From positions 1,364,001-1,428,000 of the forward strand of contig NZ_WWGH01000002.1 of the NCBI RefSeq assembly GCF_009865135.1: a stretch of 64,000 nt of DNA, in the 5' to 3' direction. This stretch comes from Streptomyces sp. SID8374. Lineage in GTDB: Bacteria; Actinomycetota; Actinomycetes; Streptomycetales; Streptomycetaceae. Positions 16,450 through 24,728 of the stretch are shown in pieces; the stretch's first letter is position 1; each line of letters starts with the position of its first letter. The translations under genes were made by a program, and so were the position numbers. Below the pieces are notes generated by a model. The model made no database searches, was not told the origin of the DNA, and saw only the letters and a list, made by a program, of their open reading frames with translations.

Positions 16450-17616
16450 ATGAGCACGTACCGCGACTTCGCACACCGCGGCTCCGCCCGCGCCACCGTC
16501 CTCAAGACCGTCGGCACCAAGGAGCGCCGCTCGCACCTCACCGCCCCCCGGGTCCCCACGGTCGGGATCGACATCGGCGGTACGAAGGTGATGGCGGGCG
16601 TCGTCGACGCCGACGGCAACATCCTGGAACAGCTGCGCACCGAGACCCCCGACAAGTCCAAGAGCCCCAAGGTCGTCGAGGACACGATCGTGGAGCTGGT
16701 CCTGGACCTCTCCGACCGACACGACGTCCACGCGGTGGGCATCGGCGCGGCGGGCTGGGTCGACGCCGACCGCTCCAAGGTCCTCTTCGCCCCGCACCTC
16801 GCCTGGCGCGACGAACCCCTCCGCGACGCCATCGCCTCCCGCCTGGTCGTCCCCGTCATGGTCGACAACGACGCCAACACGGCGGCCTGGGCGGAGTGGC
16901 GCTTCGGCGCCGGGCGCGGCGAGGACCACCTCGTCATGATCACGCTCGGTACGGGGATCGGCGGCGCGATCCTGGAGGACGGCCAGGTCAAGCGCGGCAA
17001 GTACGGCGTGGCCGGTGAGTTCGGCCATATGCAGGTCGTGCCCTCGGGCCACCGCTGCCCCTGCGGCAACCGGGGCTGCTGGGAGCAGTACAGCTCCGGC
17101 AACGCCCTGGTCCGCGAGGCCAAGGAGCTGGCCGCCGCCGACTCCCCGGTCGCGCACTATCTGCTGGACCGGGTGAAGGGCAACATCCCCGACATCACCG
17201 GCCCGCTCATCACCGAACTGGCCCGCGAGGGCGATGCCATGTGCATCGAACTCCTCCAGGACATCGGCCAGTGGCTCGGCGTCGGCATCGCCAACCTGGC
17301 CGCCGCACTCGACCCGTCCTGCTTCGTCATCGGAGGCGGGGTCAGCGCCGCCGACGACCTCCTGATCAACCCGGCCCGGGACGCCTTCAAGCGCCACCTC
17401 ACCGGCCGCGGCTACCGCCCCGAGGCCAGGATCGCCAAGGCCCAGCTGGGCCCCGAGGCCGGTATGGTCGGCGCCGCGGACCTCGCCCGGCTGGTCGCCC
17501 GCCGCTTCCGCCGGGCCAACCGGCGCCGCGTCGAACGGTACGAGCGGTACGCGCAGATCTACGACCAGGCGGCGAGCACCATCCGCAACACCCGTTCGAC
17601 CCGCACGGTCGACTGA
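16450..17616 (+). CDS. ROK-family sugar kinase (glucokinase-like)
   Basis: 388 aa from ATG 16450. ATP-binding GIDIGGTKVMAG, sugar-binding DNDANTAAWAEW and GTGIGGAIL, zinc motif GHRCPCGNRGCWEQYSSG (CxCGxxGCWE). An N-terminal extension of about 35 residues (STYRDFAHRGSARATVLKTV) precedes the kinase fold. It lies directly after a sugar ABC operon, so it likely phosphorylates the imported sugar. ROK proteins can also be repressors, but no helix-turn-helix is present here, which favours a kinase. Confidence 0.9.
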   Translation: MSTYRDFAHRGSARATVLKTVGTKERRSHLTAPRVPTVGIDIGGTKVMAGVVDADGNILEQLRTETPDKSKSPKVVEDTIVELVLDLSDRHDVHAVGIGAAGWVDADRSKVLFAPHLAWRDEPLRDAIASRLVVPVMVDNDANTAAWAEWRFGAGRGEDHLVMITLGTGIGGAILEDGQVKRGKYGVAGEFGHMQVVPSGHRCPCGNRGCWEQYSSGNALVREAKELAAADSPVAHYLLDRVKGNIPDITGPLITELAREGDAMCIELLQDIGQWLGVGIANLAAALDPSCFVIGGGVSAADDLLINPARDAFKRHLTGRGYRPEARIAKAQLGPEAGMVGAADLARLVARRFRRANRRRVERYERYAQIYDQAASTIRNTRSTRTVD

Positions 17617-17683
17617 ACCGCGGCCGCCCGCCCGGCGTCCCAGTCTCCGTACCCCGCTCCGCAGCACGAGGGACCACCTGATC

Positions 17684-18280
17684 ATGATCGCAGCCGACCA
17701 CCCCGTGGTGCCGCCCCAGTCCGAGTCGCCGGGCGACGGCGGGGGCAAGCCGCCCGAGAGCCCCCGGCGGGTCTTCCGGCGGCGGTTCATCACGGCGACG
17801 ATCATCGTGCTGCTGATCGGCATCCCGGCGGGCTACCTCCTGGTCTCCGCCGGCCAGAGCCGCCGCTCGGGCAAGGACAAGGAGGCCGAGGCGGCCGCCC
17901 AGGGCCTCCGTGAGGGCTGGCCCTCCAAGATGCAGCGCCGGATCTTCGAGATCCCGATCCCCGGCAACGCCGTAGGCGTCCAGTACTACGAGACGAACAA
18001 CTGGAAAGCCAGCCGGATGTACACCAAGTTCCGGACGACCTCCGCCGGACTCGACCGCTTCCTGACCGGCATCGGCACCGGCCGCGCCGCCCTGGAGCCC
18101 GGGAAGGTCAACATCAGCGCCCGGGACATCAACGTCACCGGCTGGTACTTCGGGGCGAGCGAGAACTGGGCGAGCACCACGCACACCAACAAGAAGCCGC
18201 GCCCCACCCAGACCATCACGGTCAATATGACCGACCCGGCCAGCCCTGTCGTCTATGTCGTATCCGCGGCGACCCCCTGA
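17684..18280 (+). CDS. membrane-anchored protein of unknown function
   Basis: 198 aa from ATG 17684 (CGAGGGA upstream). Cytoplasmic Pro/Gly-rich leader (about residues 1-35), an Arg cluster (RRVFRRRF), one membrane segment (FITATIIVLLIGIPAGYLLVS) and an extracytoplasmic domain of about 140 residues. It follows the ROK kinase by 67 bp and may be its operon partner. I recognise no catalytic motif. Confidence 0.75.
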   Translation: MIAADHPVVPPQSESPGDGGGKPPESPRRVFRRRFITATIIVLLIGIPAGYLLVSAGQSRRSGKDKEAEAAAQGLREGWPSKMQRRIFEIPIPGNAVGVQYYETNNWKASRMYTKFRTTSAGLDRFLTGIGTGRAALEPGKVNISARDINVTGWYFGASENWASTTHTNKKPRPTQTITVNMTDPASPVVYVVSAATP

Positions 18281-18303
18281 CCGGCACCTGGAGGGGCGCT
18301 CAC

Positions 18304-18309
18304 TAACCT
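18304..18309 (+). promoter_or_regulatory. -10 box (TAACCT) for a leaderless pcaL-like transcript
   Basis: TAACCT, 7 nt, then GTG 18317. The GGAG inside the spacer is too close to the start to act as a normal ribosome-binding site. Confidence 0.45.
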
Positions 18310-18316
18310 GGAGCGA

Positions 18317-20095
18317 GTGAGCGAAGTGAGCGAGACGACCCCACAGCCCGCGCAGGCCCCCCACCCGGGCGGCCCCGCCCCGCACCCCGGCCCGCCCGTC
18401 CCGGCGGCCCCGTCCCCGCAGCCGGGCACGGGAACGGTGCCGGGCGCGACAACGGCTCCCGGGTACGGCGCCTCGCAGCCCGGCCCCGGGCGCGCACCCG
18501 CCTACGGAGCGCCGCAGCCCACAGCGCCCGGCTTCCCGCAGCCGCCGGGTTCCGATTTCCCGCAGCCGTCGGGGCCGGGGTCCCCGCAGCAGGCGGGCCC
18601 TGGTTTCCCGCAGCCGACGGGCCCCGGCTTCCCACCGCCGTCCGGGCCTGGGGCCTCGCAGCCGACGGGGCCCGGGGCCCCGCAGCCGCCGACGCCGCCG
18701 CAAGCCACCCCCGTACAGGCGCCGCAGGCCACCCCCGTACAACAGACTGCCCCCACTCCACACACCCCCGGCCCCACCCTCACCCCACAGGCCCCACAGG
18801 CCCCACAACCGGCCGCCGACGCTCCCGGCACGCTCCAGTACCGCTTCGACGGGCCCGAGGACGCTCCCGTCCTGGTGATCGGGCCCTCCCTCGGGACGAC
18901 CTGGCACATGTGGGACCGCCAGATACCCGAGCTGTCCCAGCACTGGCGGGTCTTCCGCTACGACCTGCCGGGCCACGGCGGCGCCCCCGCCCACGCGGCC
19001 TCCTCCGTCGCGGAGCTGGGGGACCGGCTGCTCGCGACGCTGGACGGGCTCGGGGTCCAGCGGTTCGGTTACGCGGGCTGTTCGATCGGCGGGGCGGTCG
19101 GGGCGGACCTGGCCCTGCGCCACCCGCACCGGGTGGCCTCGCTGGCGCTGGTCGCCTCCTCGCCCCGGTTCGGCACGGCCGACGAGTTCCGGCAGCGCGG
19201 GGTGATCGTCCGCACCAACGGCCTGGAGCCGATGGCCCGTACCGCGCCGGAACGCTGGTTCACCCCCGGCTTCGCCGCCGCGCAGCCCGCCATCGTGGAG
19301 TGGGCCGTACAGATGGTCCGCACCACCGACCCCGGCTGCTACATCGCGGCCTGCGAGGCGCTGGCGGCGTTCGACATCCGCGACCACCTGGGCCGGATCG
19401 GCGTCCCGACGCTGGTCCTGGTCGGCGCGGAGGACCAGGTCACCGGACCCGCCGAGGCGCGCACGCTGGTCGCCGGGATACCGGACGCCCGCCTCGCCCT
19501 CGTTCCCGGCGCCTCCCACCTGGCCCCGGTGGAGCAGCCGGCGGCCGTCTGCGACCTGCTCCTGACGCACTTCTCCACCGCCTGGCAGGACGCTCCCACC
19601 GCACGCCCCGTACCGCCGCTCGTCCCCGGGCCGGCCACACCCGCCACCCCGTTCTCGCCGCTCGCCGAGATCGCGGCGGCGCCCGTCGCGCCCGAGGCCG
19701 CCGGGGCGGAGCGGGACGACCGGTACGAGCGGGGCACGAAGGTACGGCGCGAGGTGCTGGGGGATGCCCACGTCGACGCGGTGAACGCCTCGGCCGACCC
19801 CTTCACCGAGGATTTCCAGGAGCTGGTCACCCGGTACGCCTGGGGCGAGGTCTGGAGCCGGGACGGACTCGACCGCCGTACCCGCAGCTGCATCACACTC
19901 ACCGCGCTCGTCGCCTCCGGCCACCTGGAGGGCCTGGCCGCGCACACCCGTGCCGCCCTGCGCAACGGTCTGACGCCCGCCGAGATCAAGGAGGTTCTGC
20001 TCCAGACCGCCGTCTACTGCGGCATCCCGGCGGCAGGTGCGGCCTTCACGATCGCGCAGTCCGTCATCCAGGAGGAAACGACCCCGCCCGCGTAG
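18317..20095 (+). CDS. pcaL: PcaL-like fusion: 3-oxoadipate enol-lactonase / carboxymuconolactone decarboxylase, with a Pro-rich N-terminal extension
   Basis: 592 aa from GTG 18317. Residues 1 to about 170 are Pro/Gly/Ala/Gln repeats (GFPQPPG, GFPQPTG and similar) without known fold. Then an alpha/beta hydrolase (nucleophile Ser in GYAGCSIGGAVG, Asp in VLVGAEDQVTG, His in VPGASHLAP) of PcaD type, then a carboxymuconolactone decarboxylase domain (RTRSCITLTALVASGHLEGL, YCGIPAAGAAF). PcaL fusions act in the beta-ketoadipate branch of aromatic catabolism and are usually under 430 aa. Here no other pca gene is nearby, so a role outside protocatechuate breakdown is possible. Confidence 0.85.
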   Translation: MSEVSETTPQPAQAPHPGGPAPHPGPPVPAAPSPQPGTGTVPGATTAPGYGASQPGPGRAPAYGAPQPTAPGFPQPPGSDFPQPSGPGSPQQAGPGFPQPTGPGFPPPSGPGASQPTGPGAPQPPTPPQATPVQAPQATPVQQTAPTPHTPGPTLTPQAPQAPQPAADAPGTLQYRFDGPEDAPVLVIGPSLGTTWHMWDRQIPELSQHWRVFRYDLPGHGGAPAHAASSVAELGDRLLATLDGLGVQRFGYAGCSIGGAVGADLALRHPHRVASLALVASSPRFGTADEFRQRGVIVRTNGLEPMARTAPERWFTPGFAAAQPAIVEWAVQMVRTTDPGCYIAACEALAAFDIRDHLGRIGVPTLVLVGAEDQVTGPAEARTLVAGIPDARLALVPGASHLAPVEQPAAVCDLLLTHFSTAWQDAPTARPVPPLVPGPATPATPFSPLAEIAAAPVAPEAAGAERDDRYERGTKVRREVLGDAHVDAVNASADPFTEDFQELVTRYAWGEVWSRDGLDRRTRSCITLTALVASGHLEGLAAHTRAALRNGLTPAEIKEVLLQTAVYCGIPAAGAAFTIAQSVIQEETTPPA

Positions 20096-20107
20096 CAGGA
20101 TGGAGCC

Positions 20108-20761
20108 ATGAACGCATCGCCTCAGGCACTCACACTGACCAAGAAGACCCACTCCTGCGTGCGGATCGGGAAGGAGGGGCGCGTCCTGGTCATCGACCCG
20201 GGCGGCTTCTCGGAGGACGACGCGGCGCTCGGCGCCGACGCCATCCTGGTCACGCACGAACACCCGGACCACTTCAACGAGGCCAGGCTGCGGGCGGGCC
20301 TGGAGGCGAACCCGGCAGCCGAGATCTGGACCCTGCGCAGCGTCGCCGACCAGCTCTCGGCCGCCTTCCCGGGCCGGGTCCACACCGTGGGCGACGGCGA
20401 CGCGTTCTCGGCGGCCGGGTTCGACGTCACCGTGCACGGGGAGCTGCACGCGGTGATCCACCCGGACATCCCCCGGATCACCAACGTCGGCTTCATGGTG
20501 GACGGTTCGGTCTTCCACCCCGGCGACGCGCTCACCGTCCCCGAGCGCCCCGTGGACACCCTGCTGCTGCCGGTGATGGCCCCCTGGAGCAAGATCTCCG
20601 AGGTCATCGACTACGTACGCGAGGTCAAGCCGCGCCGGGCGATCGATGTCCACGACGCCCTGCTGACGGACCTCGCGCGCCCCGTCTACGACAACCAGAT
20701 CGGCGCACTCGGCGGCGCGGACCACGACCGGCTGGCGCCGGGAGGCGTCACGGAGCTCTGA
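20108..20761 (+). CDS. metallo-beta-lactamase-fold hydrolase (UlaG-like)
   Basis: 217 aa from ATG 20108, with AGGATGGAG before the start. Contains the metal motif THEHPDH, later His in VHGELHAVIHPD, Asp in FHPGDALTVP and His in IDVHDALLT, the arrangement of the small UlaG/YddR-type MBL-fold proteins. 12 bp after the PcaL-like gene, so likely co-transcribed. Substrate unknown. Confidence 0.88.
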   Translation: MNASPQALTLTKKTHSCVRIGKEGRVLVIDPGGFSEDDAALGADAILVTHEHPDHFNEARLRAGLEANPAAEIWTLRSVADQLSAAFPGRVHTVGDGDAFSAAGFDVTVHGELHAVIHPDIPRITNVGFMVDGSVFHPGDALTVPERPVDTLLLPVMAPWSKISEVIDYVREVKPRRAIDVHDALLTDLARPVYDNQIGALGGADHDRLAPGGVTEL

Positions 20762-20799
20762 GGCGCGGCGGGCGTTCGGCGACTGTCAGTGGGAGCCGC

Positions 20800-20805
20800 T
20801 AGGTT
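20800..20805 (+). promoter_or_regulatory. -10 box (TAGGTT) for a leaderless xthA transcript
   Basis: TAGGTT, 7 nt, then ATG 20813, with no ribosome-binding site. Confidence 0.5.
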
Positions 20806-20812
20806 GGTGGCC

Positions 20813-21592
20813 ATGCGCATCGCCACCTGGAACGTCAATTCGATCACCGCCCGGCTGCCGAGGCTGCTGGCCTGGCTGGAGAGCAGCGGCACCGACGTGC
20901 TGTGCATCCAGGAGACCAAGTGCACGGCCGAGCAGTTCCCCGCCGAAGCCCTGCGCGAGCTGGGGTACGAGTCCGCGGTCAACGCCACGGGCCGGTGGAA
21001 CGGGGTCGCGCTGCTCTCCCGGGTCGGCCTCACCGATGTCGTCTCCGGGCTGCCGGGCGGCCCGGATTACGACGGTGTCCAGGAGCCCCGCGCGATCTCC
21101 GCGACCTGCGGCCCGCTGCGCCTCTGGTCGGTCTACGTGCCCAACGGCCGTGAGGTGGAGCACGAGCACTACACCTACAAGCTGGCCTGGCTGGAGGCCC
21201 TGCGGAAGGCCGTGGCGGCGGACGCGGCGGGGTCGCTGCCCTTCGCGGTCCTCGGCGACTTCAACGTGGCCCCGACCGACGAGGACGTCTGGGACCCGGC
21301 GCTCTTCGCGGGCGCCACGCACGTCACGCCCGCCGAGCGCGCGGCTCTCTCCGCCCTGGAGGGGGAGGGGCTGGGCGAGGTGCTGCCCCGCCCCCTCAAG
21401 TACGACCGCGCGTACACCTTCTGGGACTACCGGGAGCTGCGCTTCCCCAAGAACAAGGGCATGAGGATTGACCTGACCTTCGGCAACCCGGCCTTCACCG
21501 CCGCGGTCAAGGACAGCTATGTGGACCGCGAGGAGCGCAAGGGCAAGGGCGCGTCCGACCACGCACCGGTCGTGGTGGACCTCGACCTCTGA
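20813..21592 (+). CDS. xthA: exodeoxyribonuclease III / AP endonuclease
   Basis: 259 aa. EEP-family DNA-repair nuclease with the diagnostic blocks RIATWNVNSITAR, LCIQETKC (metal Glu), VYVPNGRE, FAVLGDFNVAP (catalytic Asp and Asn) and the C-terminal GASDHAPVVVDL (catalytic Asp-His). Cleaves at abasic sites and degrades 3' ends in base-excision repair. Monocistronic by appearance, with its own promoter box. Confidence 0.95.
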   Translation: MRIATWNVNSITARLPRLLAWLESSGTDVLCIQETKCTAEQFPAEALRELGYESAVNATGRWNGVALLSRVGLTDVVSGLPGGPDYDGVQEPRAISATCGPLRLWSVYVPNGREVEHEHYTYKLAWLEALRKAVAADAAGSLPFAVLGDFNVAPTDEDVWDPALFAGATHVTPAERAALSALEGEGLGEVLPRPLKYDRAYTFWDYRELRFPKNKGMRIDLTFGNPAFTAAVKDSYVDREERKGKGASDHAPVVVDLDL

Positions 21593-21617
21593 CGGAGCGG
21601 CCTCAGGCGCAACCCAC

Positions 21618-21652
21618 GGTTGACACCCCTCGGGTGTCAACCTAAGGTTGAC
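21618..21652. promoter_or_regulatory. operator/promoter of the HTH-Clp-N gene (three GGTTGAC half-sites)
   Basis: Perfect 11-bp inverted repeat GGTTGACACCC-3-GGGTGTCAACC (21618-21642) followed by a third half-site GGTTGAC (21646-21652). TAAGGT (21643-21648), 6 nt before ATG 21655, would be a leaderless -10 box embedded in the operator. Autoregulation by the encoded HTH protein is inferred. Confidence 0.65.
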
Positions 21653-21654
21653 GC

Positions 21655-22401
21655 ATGACGCAGCCACTGCCCGCGACACCGTCCGTGCGCCTCGACGACC
21701 TGATCGAGGCCATCAAGAAGTCCAACCCCGACGCACTGGAGCAGCTCTCCGGCGCGGTCATCGCCGCCGACCACCTCGGCGATGTGGCCGACCACCTCAT
21801 CGGCCACTTCGTCGACCAGGCGCGCCGCTCGGGCGCCTCCTGGACCGACATCGGCCGCAGCATGGGGGTCACCCGCCAGGCCGCCCAGAAGCGCTTCGTC
21901 ACCAAGAAGGGCGAGGAGGCCTCCGACCTGGACCCGAGCCAGGGCTTCGGCCGCTTCACCCAGCGCGCCCGGAACGTCGTCATGGCGTCCCACAACGAGG
22001 CCAAGACCGCCGGCCACACCGAAATCGTCCCGGCTCACCTGGCGCTCGGCCTCCTCGCCGAGCCGGAGGGCATCGCGGCCCGCGTCATCACGGGCCAGGG
22101 CGTCACATCGGCCGCCCTGCGCACGGCGGCGGAGGCAGCCTTGCCGGCCCCCGCCGACGAGGTCCCCGAGCTGATCCCGTACGACGCGGACTCCCGCAAG
22201 GTCCTGGAGCTGACGTTCCGCGAGGCGCTGCGGCTCGGCCACAACTACGTGGGCACGGAGCACATCCTGCTGGCGCTGCTGGAGTTCGAGGACGGCGCGG
22301 GCCTGCTGAACGGCCTGGGCCTCACCAAGGAGGCCACCTCGGCGGCGGTCGAGTCGGCGGTGACGGAAGCGGCGGCCGCACTCTGGCAGCAGAACTCCTG
22401 A
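21655..22401 (+). CDS. HTH protein with Clp N-terminal domain
   Basis: 248 aa. Residues about 57-81 form a helix-turn-helix-like segment (SGASWTDIGRSMGVTRQAAQ). Residues about 95-240 carry the double Clp_N repeat (FTQRARNVVMASHNEAKTAG and FREALRLGHNYVGTEHILLA) used by ClpA/ClpC to dock substrates. No AAA+ ATPase is present. Such proteins may couple DNA binding to the Clp machinery or to stress signals. The palindrome over its promoter suggests it represses itself. Convergent with the downstream SDR. Confidence 0.85.
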   Translation: MTQPLPATPSVRLDDLIEAIKKSNPDALEQLSGAVIAADHLGDVADHLIGHFVDQARRSGASWTDIGRSMGVTRQAAQKRFVTKKGEEASDLDPSQGFGRFTQRARNVVMASHNEAKTAGHTEIVPAHLALGLLAEPEGIAARVITGQGVTSAALRTAAEAALPAPADEVPELIPYDADSRKVLELTFREALRLGHNYVGTEHILLALLEFEDGAGLLNGLGLTKEATSAAVESAVTEAAAALWQQNS

Positions 22402-22432
22402 CACCCGCTCCGGGGTTCAGTGAACCGGGGGA

Positions 22433-22468
22433 GGGCGGCGGGCTCGAAGCGCCACGGGCCCGCCGCCC
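22433..22468. terminator. bidirectional hairpin between convergent genes
   Basis: GGGCGGCGGGC-14-GCCCGCCGCCC, perfect 11-bp stem between the HTH-Clp-N gene and the convergent SDR. Confidence 0.7.
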
Positions 22469-22495
22469 GGCCGTCGGTCTCCGCCGCCCCGGGGC

Positions 22496-23275
22496 TCAGT
22501 GAACCGAGAACCCGCCGTCCACGAAGAGCGCCTGCCCGGTGACGTACGCGGAGGAGGGCCCGGCCAGGAACACCGCGGCCCCCGCGAAGTCCTCCGCCAG
22601 CCCGTTGCGCCCGACGAGGGTGCGGGCGGCGAGCGAGGCGACCTTCTCCGGGTCGGAGGCGAGCCGTTCGTTGAGCGGGGTCAGCACGAACCCCGGGACC
22701 AGGGTGTTCACGGTGACGCCGTACGGGGACCACGCCTCGGCCTGCGACCGGGCCAGCGACTCGAGCCCGCCCTTGGACACCCCGTACGCACCGCTGTTCA
22801 CAAAGGCGCGGTGGGCCTGCTGCGAGGTGACATGGATGATCCGCCCGTACCCGCGCTCGGCCATCCCCGGCCCGAAGCGCTGCCCCAGCAGAAAGGGCGC
22901 CTTGAGGTTCAGGGCCATGGTGGTGTCCCAGACGTCCTCACCGAGCTCGTCGAGATGCGGCCGCAGGTTGATCCCGGCGCAGTTGACGAGGATGTCCGGC
23001 TCCCCGAAGGCGGCAACAACCCCGTCCCCTGCCGCCCGCACCCCTTCGGCGCTCCCCAGATCGGCACTCACCCAGGCGGCCCGGCACCCCTCGCCGGCCA
23101 ACTCGTCCACGGTCGCCTTGAGTTCGACCTCCCGCCGGGCCACCACAACCACGCTCGCCCCGGCCCGCGCCAGCGCCCCGGTGATGGCCCGCCCGATCCC
23201 GGAACTGCCCCCGGTCACGACGGCGACCTTGCCGGCCAGCGAGAACAGGTCGGACACATATGTCTGCGCACTCAT
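22496..23275 (-). CDS. SDR-family dehydrogenase (gluconate 5-dehydrogenase-like)
   Basis: 259 aa from ATG 23275. Cofactor loop TGGSSGIG, NCAGIN, catalytic Ser (HVTSQQAH) and Tyr/Lys (YGVSKGG), C-terminal FVDGGFSVH. The style matches 2-deoxy-D-gluconate / gluconate 5-dehydrogenases and FabG-like enzymes; substrate unproven. On the minus strand TAGGCT (23287-23282) lies 6 nt before the ATG, suggesting a leaderless message. Its last codons plus stop are echoed about 80 bp beyond its end. Confidence 0.88.
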   Translation of the reverse strand: MSAQTYVSDLFSLAGKVAVVTGGSSGIGRAITGALARAGASVVVVARREVELKATVDELAGEGCRAAWVSADLGSAEGVRAAGDGVVAAFGEPDILVNCAGINLRPHLDELGEDVWDTTMALNLKAPFLLGQRFGPGMAERGYGRIIHVTSQQAHRAFVNSGAYGVSKGGLESLARSQAEAWSPYGVTVNTLVPGFVLTPLNERLASDPEKVASLAARTLVGRNGLAEDFAGAAVFLAGPSSAYVTGQALFVDGGFSVH

Positions 23276-23281
23276 GTCCGT

Positions 23282-23287
23282 AGCCTA
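23282..23287 (-). promoter_or_regulatory. -10 box (TAGGCT) for a leaderless SDR transcript
   Basis: TAGGCT on the minus strand, 6 nt, then ATG at 23275; no ribosome-binding site. Confidence 0.5.
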
Positions 23288-23413
23288 AGCGCTCGTGTTT
23301 CCACGGCTGGGCGAGCGGCAGCACCGCCCCCAAGGCCCGCGCCCTCACCCCCTTCCCCCAGGGGTCCGCGCGCCCTGTGGTGCGGAACCTGGCGAGGATG
23401 GGACCCTAGTGGT

Positions 23414-23854
23414 ATGAACATCCCTTTCTTGGACAACTGGCGTAAGCGTCAGGGTGGTACGCAGGGGCAGGCGCTCGCCGCCGCCGTCGAGGCTGATCCC
23501 GACGGTGTGGCCGAGCTGCTCGCCGAATGCGAACTGCTGCGTGCCCGGGCGGGGCAGCAAGGACTTGAACTCGACGACACCCCGGCCTCGTTGGCCGCCC
23601 TCGACCAGCTGCCGCCCCGCTGGCGCGACGACCCCGAGGAGCTGCCCTGGCTGGGCAATGACGCGGGCCTCTACCTCGGCACCGTCATCGTGCGCACCGT
23701 CCCGGGGTCCGCATGGGACATCTGGCCGAGCGGGCAGCCCGTGGTGCGGCTGGAGTCCGGGCGGGAGATCGACGTGGTCGCCGCCGGGCTGGACTGGGCG
23801 ATGGCGGGCAGCCCCGAGCTCTCGCAGGTGTACGCGGAGTCGGCCGAGAACTGA
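23414..23854 (+). CDS. small conserved actinobacterial protein
   Basis: 146 aa from ATG 23414, soluble and acidic, beginning MNIPFLDNWRKRQGG. The body has LPPRWRDDPEELPWLGND and AWDIWPSGQPVVRLESGRE; it resembles the short Streptomyces proteins collected under DUF6278 (assignment from memory, moderate confidence). No catalytic motif. It precedes the glu operon by 117 bp but a stem-loop separates them. Confidence 0.75.
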   Translation: MNIPFLDNWRKRQGGTQGQALAAAVEADPDGVAELLAECELLRARAGQQGLELDDTPASLAALDQLPPRWRDDPEELPWLGNDAGLYLGTVIVRTVPGSAWDIWPSGQPVVRLESGREIDVVAAGLDWAMAGSPELSQVYAESAEN

Positions 23855-23857
23855 TCT

Positions 23858-23890
23858 CGAATGGCGATAAACAGCCTTATGTGCCATTCG
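23858..23890. promoter_or_regulatory. inverted repeat between the small conserved gene and gluA
   Basis: CGAATGGC-17-GCCATTCG, perfect 8-bp arms starting 4 bp after the upstream stop codon. It may be a terminator or an operator for the glu operon; the sequence does not decide. Confidence 0.4.
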
Positions 23891-23971
23891 CGCGTGTCGG
23901 GTGCGAAGTCCCTTTTCGGGATGGATAGTTTGCGCTGACCTCGACACAGCGACAAGTGGGTAGGGCAGCGC

Positions 23972-24715
23972 ATGGCCGTCGATCCGTTGATCGAACTGAG
24001 GGACGTCAACAAACACTTCGGAGAGTTGCACGTACTTCAGGACATCAATCTCACCGTCGGCCGCGGGGAGGTGGTGGTGGTCATCGGCCCCTCCGGCTCC
24101 GGGAAATCCACCCTCTGCCGGGCGGTCAACCGGCTGGAGACGATCGAGTCCGGCTCCATCCTGATCGACGGCAAGCCCCTCCCCGCGGAGGGCAAGGGTC
24201 TCGCCCAGCTCCGCGCCGAAGTGGGCATGGTCTTCCAGTCGTTCAACCTCTTCGCCCACAAGACCGTCCTGGCCAACGTGTCACTGGCCCAGCTCAAGGT
24301 CCGCAAGCGCAAGAAGGAGGAGGCCGACCGGCGCTCCCGGGAGCTGCTGGACCGGGTCGGCCTCGCCTCCCAGGCCGACAAGTTCCCCGCCCAGCTCTCC
24401 GGCGGCCAGCAGCAGCGCGTGGCGATCGCCCGCGCCCTGGCCATGGACCCCAAGGCGCTCCTCTTCGACGAGCCCACCTCCGCCCTCGACCCGGAGATGA
24501 TCAACGAGGTGCTGGAGGTCATGCAGCAGCTCGCCCGGGACGGCATGACCATGGTCGTGGTCACCCATGAGATGGGCTTCGCCCGGTCCGCCGCCAACCG
24601 CGTCGTCTTCATGTCCGACGGCCGCGTGGTCGAGGACCGCACCCCGGAGGACTTCTTCACCGCCCCGGAGAGCGACCGCGCCAAGGACTTCCTGTCCAAG
24701 ATCCTCAAGCACTGA
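23972..24715 (+). CDS. gluA: glutamate-type amino-acid ABC transporter ATPase
   Basis: 247 aa. Walker A GPSGSGKST, Q-loop VFQSFNLFAH, signature LSGGQQQRVAIARAL, Walker B LLFDEPTSALDPE, switch His in VVVTHEMGF. Typical polar amino-acid transporter ATPase energising the GluCD permeases. First gene of a four-gene operon in the order ATPase, binding protein, two permeases, as in the Corynebacterium/Streptomyces gluABCD systems. Confidence 0.93.
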   Translation: MAVDPLIELRDVNKHFGELHVLQDINLTVGRGEVVVVIGPSGSGKSTLCRAVNRLETIESGSILIDGKPLPAEGKGLAQLRAEVGMVFQSFNLFAHKTVLANVSLAQLKVRKRKKEEADRRSRELLDRVGLASQADKFPAQLSGGQQQRVAIARALAMDPKALLFDEPTSALDPEMINEVLEVMQQLARDGMTMVVVTHEMGFARSAANRVVFMSDGRVVEDRTPEDFFTAPESDRAKDFLSKILKH

Positions 24716-24728
24716 CGGGGGGCTTTCC

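Noticed and set aside
17399..20725. Minus-strand open frame of about 1100 codons antisense to the sugar-kinase/PcaL region
   Set aside because: It is the complementary-strand shadow of several well-supported plus-strand genes in GC-biased DNA; its translation is low-complexity with no domain and no ribosome-binding site.
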